Positions 43,232 through 50,514 of a stretch of 56,362 bases of DNA are shown one piece after another (position 1 is the first letter of the stretch; every line of letters begins with the position of its first letter). This stretch comes from RGIG8244 sp045592785 (lineage in GTDB: Bacteria > Verrucomicrobiota > Lentisphaeria > Victivallales > UBA1829). The position numbers were made by a program, and so were the translations under genes. The notes below the pieces were generated by a model. It ran no database searches. It worked only from the letters and a program-made list of their open reading frames with translations, and had not been told where the DNA came from. The stretch is taken from the NCBI GenBank assembly GCA_045592785.1, contig JAZNVL010000021.1, positions 1 through 56,362 of the forward strand, in the 5' to 3' direction.

Positions 43232-43734
43232 AAAAACTTTTATTGTTTACATTACTGGCAACAACGTTGAATGTTTTTGCTCATTTCCCGATCGCAGTTG
43301 ATACGGATAAAAGCTGTGGTTTGATTTCAAATGTTGATTTTGCACCATTGCAGCTTGGAATTTTTGATAAATGCCAGCTCTATGATGGGAAAGTAAATAC
43401 ATTTATTTCATTGGGTTGTTTGGGGTTGCTGCAGGAATCTGCCGTTATATCTTTCGCGCCGGTATCCGGAATCAATAAAAATTATTTTTTGCAATGCGGC
43501 TTGACTGGTTGTACTGAAAAAAATTACTTTTTATCCGTTTCTCTCATTAATTTTGTAAAACAAAATTTCGGTTTGCAGTTGGGGATCGGAAATATTTCCA
43601 CTCACAATAGTGGGATCCAAATTGGTCTGTTCAATATGGGGGGATGGCTTCAACTGGGGCTGTTCAATTACAATCCCAGATCATACATTCCGTGGCTGCC
43701 GTTCATAAATTGGGATATGGGGCGGCAGGAATGA
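43228..43734 (+). CDS. surface-repeat protein, LA_2272-like, 168 aa
   Basis: Signal peptide (MKKLLLFTLLATTLNVFA) and a mature part of short repeated strands ending in pattern LxLGIxN / GxQIGLFN / LQLGLFNY (about residues 110-150), as in the LA_2272-type surface repeat proteins of Leptospira and of Lentisphaerota/Bacteroidota. Probably an outer-membrane or surface beta structure. Its ATG overlaps the S23 stop (43228-43231), an odd pairing of an RNA-binding-type protein and an exported one. A terminator follows at 43824. Confidence 0.7.
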   Translation: MKKLLLFTLLATTLNVFAHFPIAVDTDKSCGLISNVDFAPLQLGIFDKCQLYDGKVNTFISLGCLGLLQESAVISFAPVSGINKNYFLQCGLTGCTEKNYFLSVSLINFVKQNFGLQLGIGNISTHNSGIQIGLFNMGGWLQLGLFNYNPRSYIPWLPFINWDMGRQE

Positions 43735-43823
43735 CTCTGCGTTTTTCTGCCGGAATGTGAAGTGATTTTCAGAAATTTATTTCACAGCGAAATTCTCAAG
43801 TTTTTACCTAAAAAGCATTTCAG

Positions 43824-43866
43824 AATGGCGGGGGGGAAGATAAAAAAGCGAGCCGCCATTTTTTTG
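43824..43866 (+). terminator. terminator after surface-repeat gene
   Basis: AATGGCGG (43824-43831) pairs with CCGCCATT (43853-43860), followed by a run of T. The loop is long (21 bases) but the stem is perfect. Confidence 0.65.
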
Positions 43867-44025
43867 TCCCCCTTTTAATCTACCTGAAAAAATCATCCTT
43901 GCTATTATTTTGTAAAACTCGTTGACTCAAAGTATTTTACAATATTTCTGTCAGTGTGTAAGAAACACACGCGAGATGCTGAAATCAGACCGTTTTGTCC
44001 CAGGGTTTGTCTGAAATCTGTCTGA

Positions 44026-44043
44026 ATTCTGAGTTTTTCTGAA
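44026..44043. repeat. 18-base direct repeat, left copy
   Basis: ATTCTGAGTTTTTCTGAA, identical to 46313-46330. The two copies enclose the lipoprotein and DUF4143 ATPase genes (about 2.3 kb). An inverted 12-base match (AAAAATCAAGGT at 44050-44061 versus ACCTTGATTTTT at 46348-46359) lies next to them. Confidence 0.7.
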
Positions 44044-44148
44044 AAGTGTAAAAATCAAGGTTCTTTGTGGGGTGAAGGAATGAAAACGATGACCATTTTT
44101 TCAAGTCTAACAAAAATTACGCAACTGCCGAAATAAGAAAATATTCTT

Positions 44149-44784
44149 TCATTTTTTCTCTTCTTTTTCTGCTTTGTGTATGGGAGTTTGGCGCGGACCT
44201 TGATGCCAGCGGGTTTTGACATTGCGTTTTTGCCAATAGGCTCTTTTTACTTTGAAAAATGCTTCTTTGGCATTCGGGGAATGATCATATTCCTGACCGA
44301 TTTTGGCTGGATTGAGTAAATCACCTTCCGGTCCATCGGTAAACCAAATATAATATTGGTTGCCTGCCGGTGCAGTTACCGGATCGGATATTGAAGCATA
44401 ATCTTTATCTATTTCAAAGTAAGCCACTTCCGAATTATTATATGTCCGATAACCCGGAGTGTATGTTTCCAAAGGCGAGTCAATGTGCTCGCAAATGACC
44501 AATTTATCTCCGGTCATCAAAAAGTTTTTAACGGAATAAATCACTTCATACCAGTCATAACACATAACCACATTCCCTATTGCGGTTCTGCAAGTGCCGT
44601 GTTCCTGCTTTACCAGACGACACATAACAATATCGCAATTATCCCGGGCAATAACTTCATTGAATACCGCCGCAGTCTGTTCCACCGTTGCTGTTGGAAT
44701 ACACTCTTCTTCCTCAAAAACAGCACAGCCAAACAGCAGCAGACAACCGCAAATTGCAATAAAAGTTAAAATATGCTTTTTCAT
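44149..44784 (-). CDS. lipoprotein of unknown function, 211 aa
   Basis: Signal peptide MKKHILTFIAICGCLLLFGC with lipobox LFGC (Cys20). The mature part is mixed beta/alpha and has a basic C-terminus ending in a Glu/Lys run. No family recognised; Cys at several places in the first 80 residues might form disulfides. Start 44784 begins the signal peptide (a longer start at 44817 does not). It lies 63 bases after the DUF4143 ATPase and is probably cotranscribed. Both are inside the 18-base direct repeats. Confidence 0.7.
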   Translation of the reverse strand: MKKHILTFIAICGCLLLFGCAVFEEEECIPTATVEQTAAVFNEVIARDNCDIVMCRLVKQEHGTCRTAIGNVVMCYDWYEVIYSVKNFLMTGDKLVICEHIDSPLETYTPGYRTYNNSEVAYFEIDKDYASISDPVTAPAGNQYYIWFTDGPEGDLLNPAKIGQEYDHSPNAKEAFFKVKRAYWQKRNVKTRWHQGPRQTPIHKAEKEEKK

Positions 44785-44847
44785 TTCACTTCTTCTCCAT
44801 GATACGGCTTTATCCAATGGCGTTTATTGTGGGAGCCTGATTCTGCA

Positions 44848-46137
44848 TTATTCAAAAATATCGTCATTCAGCAGGAAATCATACAATCCGATATGCTGCA
44901 CACCATTTTCATCATACCACGGTTTCATTGAAGTTTTTGAAACAATGATTTTCCGGAAAAAGTCGTTTACTGCCAGAAGCGGGCGGGTCTCCTGTGCCGC
45001 TTTTGCCGGATCAGCCATACTCAATGCCGACTGGATATAATATTTTTTGATTCCTTTGGAGGCGATGAAATCAATTTCGCAGCTTTTCTGGTGCGTTTTT
45101 CCATCCATTCCTGCTTCAACGATCTTCACAACTCCCACATCAACGGCATATCCTTTTATACGCAAATCATTATAGATAATATTTTCCATAATATGCGTTT
45201 CTTCCTGCTGACGCAAATTCAAGTGGATATTTCGCAATCCGATGTCTTCACAGTAGAATTTAGAGGGATATTCAAAATATTTTTTGCCTTTGATGTCATA
45301 CCGTTTCGCCTGATGAAACAAAAATGACTCGGACAGGAAATTTAAATAATCTGCGATGGTATCATTGCTGACTTTCGTGTTTTTCACACTGCGTAATGTA
45401 TTGGTCAGTTTTGATACATTGGTCAGAGAGCCTATTGCAGAACACAACACATCGACAAGCTCATCCAGAATATCCGGGAATTCGATGTTGTACCGTTCTT
45501 GAATATCCTTGTAATAAACTTCCCGGAAAAGATTTTGCAGATAATTGAATTTGCTTTCATCACTTTTCTTTGCCCATACCAGCGGTAATCCGCCGTACAC
45601 GGCATATTCTTCAAAAGCAGTGCTCCGGTCTCCGCCAAAAGCTTCAAAAATTTCTTTGAACGAAAGCGGATGGATTTCAACGGCATCCCCACGCCCGCGG
45701 AATTCCGTCATAATATCTTTGGAAAGCATCTTGGAATTGCTGCCGGTGACATAAATATCCACATTGGGCAAGCGCAGCAATCCATTGAGAACGCTGTATA
45801 ATCTGACCGGCTTATCCGGATTTCGTAATTCTTCTTTTGAAATGGCAAATTGAATTTCATCCAAAAGAATGTAACAGGTTGCAGAATCGTTTTTTACTTT
45901 TGAGCGCAAAAAAGCGGAAAGTTCCTGCGGATCACGATATTTCTCATTGATATCGTCATCAAGGGGCAACATAATGATATGTTCATCATCAACTCCAGTT
46001 GAACGCAGATATTCAGTAAATAAATTGAAAAGCAGATAACTTTTGCCGCAACGCCGGATTCCGGTAATAACCTTGATCTCACCATTGTGCATACGTTCAA
46101 TCAGCTGTTTTAAGTATTTTTCACGTTTGAATTGCAT
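44848..46137 (-). CDS. AAA ATPase with DUF4143 domain, 429 aa
   Basis: P-loop ATPase of the large AAA_14/DUF4143 family common in anaerobes. Walker A GIRRCGKSY near residues 27-35, Walker B CYILLDEIQF near 95-104, sensor TGSNSKML, then the C-terminal DUF4143 region, which ends in a nuclease-like part (CEIDFIASKGIKKYYIQ, a PD-(D/E)xK-like motif). The real biological role of this family is unknown; links to mobile DNA are often suggested. Start 46137 is the family start (MQFKREKYLKQL) with AAGGA close by. Control region at 46157-46266 is remarkable. Confidence 0.9.
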   Translation of the reverse strand: MQFKREKYLKQLIERMHNGEIKVITGIRRCGKSYLLFNLFTEYLRSTGVDDEHIIMLPLDDDINEKYRDPQELSAFLRSKVKNDSATCYILLDEIQFAISKEELRNPDKPVRLYSVLNGLLRLPNVDIYVTGSNSKMLSKDIMTEFRGRGDAVEIHPLSFKEIFEAFGGDRSTAFEEYAVYGGLPLVWAKKSDESKFNYLQNLFREVYYKDIQERYNIEFPDILDELVDVLCSAIGSLTNVSKLTNTLRSVKNTKVSNDTIADYLNFLSESFLFHQAKRYDIKGKKYFEYPSKFYCEDIGLRNIHLNLRQQEETHIMENIIYNDLRIKGYAVDVGVVKIVEAGMDGKTHQKSCEIDFIASKGIKKYYIQSALSMADPAKAAQETRPLLAVNDFFRKIIVSKTSMKPWYDENGVQHIGLYDFLLNDDIFE

Positions 46138-46156
46138 ATTCCTTGATCTCCGTATC

Positions 46157-46172
46157 GTCGAAACTTGGTCGA
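46157..46172. promoter_or_regulatory. operator-like repeat O1 of DUF4143 gene
   Basis: GTCGAAACTTGGTCGA, 15 of 16 bases identical to 46231-46246. It lies about 20-35 bases before the start codon, just downstream of the transcription start expected from the promoter at 46195-46222. Confidence 0.55.
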
Positions 46173-46194
46173 TTTCTTGAGTTACTTCAGAACA

Positions 46195-46222
46195 AATATA
46201 CATCACATATTGGAAAAATCAA
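46195..46222 (-). promoter_or_regulatory. promoter for DUF4143 ATPase
   Basis: Minus strand: TTGATT (46222-46217), 16 bases, TATATT (46200-46195). It is bracketed by the repeats at 46157 and 46231. Confidence 0.65.
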
Positions 46223-46230
46223 GCTGCATA

Positions 46231-46266
46231 GTCGAAACTTGATCGAAAAAACGATAAAGTTTCGAC
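46231..46266. promoter_or_regulatory. operator-like repeat O2 with inverted third copy
   Basis: GTCGAAACTTGATCGA (46231-46246) repeats O1 with one change. It is followed by the inverted copy AAGTTTCGAC (46257-46266), giving a hairpin or palindrome with the inner pairs GATCG/CGAT and an A6 loop. O2 ends just upstream of the -35 box. O1 and O2 centres are 74 bases apart. Confidence 0.55.
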
Positions 46267-46312
46267 TGAGAAAGTCAGTATTGACGACTGACACTGCCGG
46301 CAACTGCAGTGT

Positions 46313-46330
46313 ATTCTGAGTTTTTCTGAA
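46313..46330. repeat. 18-base direct repeat, right copy
   Basis: Identical to 44026-44043. Two short hairpins, GTCAG/CTGAC (46274-46292) and CACTGC/GCAGTG (46292-46311), lie immediately to its left. Confidence 0.7.
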
Positions 46331-46350
46331 CTTATACAGAGGCTGACACC

Positions 46351-46378
46351 TTGATTTTTCTCTTTGCAGTGCTATATT
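46351..46378 (+). promoter_or_regulatory. promoter for Ldh2-type dehydrogenase
   Basis: TTGATT (46351-46356), 16 bases ending TGC, TATATT (46373-46378), 46 bases before the start. Positions 46349-46379 match 42825-42855 in 28 of 31 bases. Confidence 0.7.
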
Positions 46379-46423
46379 AAGATCCTGAAAACTTACTGTG
46401 TGAATAATTAAAGGAAATAAAAA

Positions 46424-47515
46424 ATGAATGCTGAAAATCATATTCCGGTGGATCGTACCGCGTTGGAAAAACTTTGTTCCGCCATGTTTCAAAAAGTTGG
46501 TCTCACCGCAGAAGATGCTGATCTCTCGGCACAAATATTGGTTTCCGCAGATGCCCGCGGGATCCCCTCCCACGGAGTAGGGCGCATGATGCGTTACATC
46601 AAGGGCATTGAATGTAAACAGATGCTGCCCGATGCCATACCCGAAATCTTGCACGAATCTCCGGTTTCCATTACCGTTGATGCCAATGGCGCCATGGGGT
46701 TCCCCGTCAGCTGTAAAACGATGCAGCAGGTGATCAGCAAAGCGGAAAAAAGCGGTATGGCGTGCGGATGCATTCGCAATTCAAACCATTTCGGGATCGC
46801 CGGCTATTATGCGATGATGGCACTTGAACACGATATGATCGGTATCGCCATGACCAATACGGCTGCCCTGGGCGTGCCGACGTTCGGCAAAGATGTGATG
46901 TTCGGCACCAATCCGCTGGCATTTTGTGCGCCGGCTGACCGGGAATATCCTTTTGTACTTGATATGGCGACCACCACTGTGACCAGAGGCAAATTGGAAG
47001 TCTATGAGCGGACCGGACAGGATTTGCCCTCGGGCTGGGCTGTGGATGCTTCGGGATTGCCCGCAGCAGATGCCGGAAAAGTTTTGCGTGATATGCTGGA
47101 ACGCAAGGGCGGCGGTATTCTGCCTCTCGGCGGGTTCGGAGAACTTTTCAGCGGTTACAAAGGGTACGGTCTTGCTGTCATGGTGGATATTCTCTGTGCC
47201 ATGCTTGCCGGCGCGCCGGCCGGGCCGGATGTCTTTGATACACCGGAAACCTCTGCCCGGGTCAGTCACTTTTTCGGAGCGGTGAAGATTTCCGCATTCA
47301 CCGATCCGGCAGAGTTCCGCAAAAACATGGATGACCTGCTTTTCAAGATCAAAAATTCGCCGAAAGCGGATGGCTGCGACCGGATCTATATCCCCGGTGA
47401 AAAAGAGTTTGAGGCAGAGATCTTCCATAACAAAAACGGCATTCCCATCGACCGGAAAAGTTATGAAAACCTGCAGAAGATCGCGAATAAATATCAGATA
47501 GAGATGACTCTGTAA
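46424..47515 (+). CDS. malate/lactate-type dehydrogenase, Ldh2 family, 363 aa
   Basis: NAD(P)-dependent oxidoreductase of the YlbC/DlgD/ComC family (structurally unlike classical LDH), which reduces 2-oxo acids such as 2,3-diketogulonate, ureidoglycolate precursors or sulfolactate. Blocks: ADARGIPSHGVGRMMRYI, NSNHFGIAGYYAMMA (catalytic His region), FGTNPLAFCAPA and LPLGGFGELFSGYKGYGLA. Length typical. AAAGGAAA before the start. In this sugar-catabolic neighbourhood a sugar-derived 2-oxo acid is a likely substrate (inference). Confidence 0.93.
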   Translation: MNAENHIPVDRTALEKLCSAMFQKVGLTAEDADLSAQILVSADARGIPSHGVGRMMRYIKGIECKQMLPDAIPEILHESPVSITVDANGAMGFPVSCKTMQQVISKAEKSGMACGCIRNSNHFGIAGYYAMMALEHDMIGIAMTNTAALGVPTFGKDVMFGTNPLAFCAPADREYPFVLDMATTTVTRGKLEVYERTGQDLPSGWAVDASGLPAADAGKVLRDMLERKGGGILPLGGFGELFSGYKGYGLAVMVDILCAMLAGAPAGPDVFDTPETSARVSHFFGAVKISAFTDPAEFRKNMDDLLFKIKNSPKADGCDRIYIPGEKEFEAEIFHNKNGIPIDRKSYENLQKIANKYQIEMTL

Positions 47516-47563
47516 TGATATTCTATTGTAATTTTTTGATTTTCAACAGATAGAGAATAATTT

Positions 47564-47827
47564 ATGAAAACTTGCATGACCGCAGCTGTATTTCTATTCC
47601 TGCAGCTGTTTTTCAGTTCCTATGCGACATTCGAACTTTCCGCAGAAGCACCCCAAAAGAAAGGTAAAAATATGTCACAAAAATCGCTTCTTATCAATGC
47701 TGCCCGTTTTCTTCTTACGCAATGGGAGATCCGCGACGGCAACAGCAAAGAGATCTTTCATTCCTATTCCTATTCCTATAACACACAATACAAACGGGCG
47801 AAGATCTACCGTTCGCCCCGCCGCTGA
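47564..47827 (+). CDS. short exported hypothetical protein, 87 aa
   Basis: Possible gene with a signal-peptide-like start (MKTCMTAAVFLFLQLFFSSYATFELSA) and a basic, Ser/Tyr-rich C-terminus containing SYSYSYN, encoded by three TTCCTA repeats. There is no strong ribosome site, and a second possible start (MSQKSLL) lies at 47672. No family is recognised. It may be a remnant of a larger gene lost ahead of the GH-like gene at 47840. Confidence 0.4.
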   Translation: MKTCMTAAVFLFLQLFFSSYATFELSAEAPQKKGKNMSQKSLLINAARFLLTQWEIRDGNSKEIFHSYSYSYNTQYKRAKIYRSPRR

Positions 47828-47839
47828 GGAGACAGCATC

Positions 47840-49801
47840 ATGACAAAAGATCTGACTTTTATCAACATCGTACCAGTCTATCCCCACGAACCGGCTTTTA
47901 CCATCGGCGAGATCACCCGGCAATATCAGAACTGCGGCTTGCGTCAGTTCGCCATGTGCCTGAGTTATCACCCCCAACGGACACCGGCACGGCTGCTGAT
48001 CCCGGAACTCTGCGGTATCTTCGCCAAGATCCGCGACGGCTTGAAGGACTTGAACGGACTGGAGTTGGGTGTTCTCATCCAAAGCACTCAGGGACACGGC
48101 TGGAACGGCAGGATCCCCCTCACCGATGAACCCTGGCAGCACACCATCCAGCCTGACGGAGCAGAATCTCCCCGCTGGTGTTTTCTGGATCCCGATTTCC
48201 GTGCGTATATACTGGAAGCCATCAGCGAGACCGTGAAGGCTGGCGCAAAGTTTCTGCTGGTGGATGACGATTTCGGACTGCGTCATCTGGAATGTTTCTG
48301 TCCGCGACACATTGACGCGTTCAACAAAGCATCCGGAAAAACCTATACCCGCGAAGATCTGGCGGAGGTGGTGAAGCGTCACTGGAGCGATCCCGATTTC
48401 ATGCTCTTTGCGCAGCAGCGTCTTGAACAGGCAGTCGAGTGGGCAAAAGAGATCAGAGTCGCCATCGACCATGTGAACCCGGCGATCCGCTGTGCCATCT
48501 GCACCCCCTATGCCGGATACGGTTTCGTGGGCGCTGTGGCGGAAGCACTGGCAGGAGATACCGAACCGCTTATGCGGATCAACAACGCCATCTACGGGAT
48601 GCAGAACCCGTTGGATTATTACTTGATCGTTCAGGGGACATTGATGGTGAAACATCAGGCGCCGCAGGTGAAGGATTTTATCGACGAAACCGACACGTTC
48701 CCGCAGAACTATTACAGCGAAAGCGCAACGTCGTTCCACGGTCATATCACACACGCCATGCTCAATGGCTTGTGCGGCTGCAAACTCTGGACAAGTGAGT
48801 TCGAACAGCCCCGGGACTACAGCTCCCAGAAACGATATGAGGACAAACTGGCAAAGTACTGTCATTTCTACAGAGAACTTGCCGCGACCGTGAAAGATAT
48901 CGACTGGAAAGGGATCACGACTCCGCTGTTCCGGCCGCCCTTTGCAAATCATCACAAAATCTGCGCAGGCGCTCTGACTCCGGCGGAATGGAACTGCCGC
49001 ACGTTGGGTCCCTATGCATTCCCCATCCATTACGGCAAAGCGGGCAGAAAAGATGTGGTGTATGCGTTGACATCAAGTGTGGCTGATATGCTTTCCGATG
49101 ATGAGATCAAAACGCTGTTGGGCGGAAAACTGCTGCTGGATTCCTCCGCGGCTGTGGCTCTGACCAAACGGGGATTCGCTTCATATATGGGCGTGGAGGC
49201 AAGCGTTGACAATGAAAAATTTGCTTTCACGAAAGAATATGAAAGTGCAACAGAAACACTCCTTGCCTTTATGTGGGAGGATGGTCTGGCGGAACTCAAG
49301 ATCATTGATGAGAAAGTGGAAGAGTTGACACAGGTCGGGCTGGGCGCCGCGCGGGGCGGAGAATTTCAGTATGTCGCACCCGGCTCGACGATCTTTGAAA
49401 ATGAACTGGGCGGCACCGTGGCAGTGACCGTGTTCCGTCCGGATCTGCCGTACTACAAAACAATGCGCCCCCAACGGAGACGCTGGCTGAAGATGATCCT
49501 CGACCGGCTCAACGGCGGGACTCTGGAGATGAGCGTGGAAAATGCCGATCAACAGATGATCGTGCGACACGGGATCTGTATGGATGGCTCTGAACTCGTC
49601 GCGATCCAGAACTTGAACGTGGATCCGGCAGTGGGATTGAAGCTGAGTCTGGCACACCGCGCTCCGCAGCAGGTGAAACAGTTGACCGCACAGGGCGTCT
49701 GGGAAGATGTCGCCTTCTCCGTGAATGAAGATATGACGGAACTGGAAGTGCCAATCCTGCTCCATTGCGCAGATTTTGCGATCGTGAAACTGACATTCTG
49801 A
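47840..49801 (+). CDS. glycoside-hydrolase-like TIM-barrel protein, 653 aa
   Basis: Same length and arrangement as the gene at 372 (654 aa): TIM-barrel region with Asp142-Asp144-Phe (LVDDDF), then a Cys-containing LECFCPRHIDAFNKASGK, a central NYYSESATSFHGHITHAML block, and a C-terminal beta domain. No signal peptide. It is a diverged paralog. The nucleophile and substrate cannot be named by eye. GAGGAG precedes the start. A fragment of an unrelated FAD gene follows on the other strand. Confidence 0.75.
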   Translation: MTKDLTFINIVPVYPHEPAFTIGEITRQYQNCGLRQFAMCLSYHPQRTPARLLIPELCGIFAKIRDGLKDLNGLELGVLIQSTQGHGWNGRIPLTDEPWQHTIQPDGAESPRWCFLDPDFRAYILEAISETVKAGAKFLLVDDDFGLRHLECFCPRHIDAFNKASGKTYTREDLAEVVKRHWSDPDFMLFAQQRLEQAVEWAKEIRVAIDHVNPAIRCAICTPYAGYGFVGAVAEALAGDTEPLMRINNAIYGMQNPLDYYLIVQGTLMVKHQAPQVKDFIDETDTFPQNYYSESATSFHGHITHAMLNGLCGCKLWTSEFEQPRDYSSQKRYEDKLAKYCHFYRELAATVKDIDWKGITTPLFRPPFANHHKICAGALTPAEWNCRTLGPYAFPIHYGKAGRKDVVYALTSSVADMLSDDEIKTLLGGKLLLDSSAAVALTKRGFASYMGVEASVDNEKFAFTKEYESATETLLAFMWEDGLAELKIIDEKVEELTQVGLGAARGGEFQYVAPGSTIFENELGGTVAVTVFRPDLPYYKTMRPQRRRWLKMILDRLNGGTLEMSVENADQQMIVRHGICMDGSELVAIQNLNVDPAVGLKLSLAHRAPQQVKQLTAQGVWEDVAFSVNEDMTELEVPILLHCADFAIVKLTF

Positions 49802-49892
49802 GTGCAAAGCGCACGTTTTATTGGGCGGCTCCCGCTACGCGTGCCGCCGGGAGGCTATGGATACTATGCACCCGCGCGGGGCGGCGGCGCCC

Positions 49893-50334
49893 CGGTATTC
49901 CGCACCGGAAAGAGCAAGAATGCCGTCACCGGAACAATCGGCGAAGAGCGGACTTTCCACTTCGTAATATCGGTATTCATTTGTGTTCCATGCGGTCACA
50001 CTTTGGATGCGGTTCCCCTCTGTCTTCACCTCGATCACCGAGGTGTTCAGAAGCAGCGTGATGTCGTCCCAGATAGTATACCGCATCAACGGATTGTAAT
50101 AGATGTTATTGAGCTGCAGTTCTTCCGGAAGTCCCGTTTCCTTGCGTTCCTTGCCGTGTGCGCCGCAAATCCCCATCCGGATCTCACTGGACGCATTTCC
50201 GCCGGGGACCGGACGATCCTGGATCAATACGACTTTTGCCCGTGTCTTGCGGCTGCGACAGCAGCACAAATCCCGGACAACCCGCCGCCAACGACGGTGA
50301 AATCACATTTTACCGGCGTAACGTTCTCTTTCAT
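49893..50334 (-). pseudogene. remnant of FAD-dependent oxidoreductase, frameshifted and truncated
   Basis: Read on the minus strand from ATG at 50334, the dinucleotide-binding start of an FAD-dependent oxidoreductase (FAD_oxidored type) is clear: CDFTVVGGGLSGICAAVAAA then RHG. The frame then hits TGA. In the +1 frame the same protein goes on (AKVVLIQDRPVPGGNASSEIRM, and later FADCSGDGILALSGAEYR). One missing G in a GGG run after the His codon explains the break. Homology ends near 49893; the family normally runs on for several hundred residues, so the 3' part is lost and replaced by GC-rich non-homologous sequence. Antisense to its neighbours. Confidence 0.8.
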
Positions 50335-50402
50335 GCAGCTCCTTTCATTCACGCGATTTATTGCATTTCTGTAAATGTAATCCATTTCTGCTGTTATTCA
50401 AG

Positions 50403-50431
50403 CCGTATTCCGGAGAAAAATACGGTTTTTT
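50403..50431 (+). terminator. terminator ahead of rpiR
   Basis: CCGTATT (50403-50409) pairs with AATACGG (50419-50425), followed by TTTTTT. It points with the plus strand and probably belongs to the transcript of the GH-like gene at 47840, about 600 bases upstream. Confidence 0.6.
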
Positions 50432-50441
50432 GAAAAAATAA

Positions 50442-50454
50442 TCATAAAAAATGA
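50442..50454. promoter_or_regulatory. operator-like palindrome O1 of rpiR
   Basis: TCAT-N5-ATGA palindrome (TCATAAAAAATGA). With O2 it forms a perfect 14-base inverted repeat; the centres are 32 bases apart, close to three helical turns. It lies just upstream of the -35 box. Confidence 0.6.
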
Positions 50455-50464
50455 TTTCATATAC

Positions 50465-50492
50465 TTGCATTTGTCATTTTTTATGATATAGT
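50465..50492 (+). promoter_or_regulatory. promoter for rpiR operon
   Basis: TTGCAT (50465-50470), 16 bases, TATAGT (50487-50492), 23 bases before the start at 50515. The spacer is occupied by O2. Confidence 0.65.
50474..50486. promoter_or_regulatory. operator-like palindrome O2 of rpiR
   Basis: TCATTTTTTATGA, the reverse complement of O1, lying in the spacer and abutting the -10 box, where a bound repressor would block the polymerase. Confidence 0.6.
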
Positions 50493-50514
50493 AACATGCA
50501 GGAGACAGAACAAA

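Larger units (their letters stand above)
43735..44148. other. intergenic region without genes
   Basis: 414 bases without a credible gene between convergent genes. It contains another GTGAAG (43757-43762) with a TTCAC 18 bases later, a terminator (43824-43866) and the left copy of an 18-base direct repeat (44026-44043). The rest is AT-rich and shows nothing recognisable. Confidence 0.6.

Noticed and set aside
47761..47779. TTCCTA triplet repeat as a phase-variable tract
   Set aside because: A six-base unit in frame would not change the reading frame, and the gene itself is doubtful.
50225..50245. Programmed frameshift in the FAD gene
   Set aside because: There is no slippery heptamer with a downstream structure in a useful place, and the gene is also truncated at its 3' end, so damage is the simpler reading.
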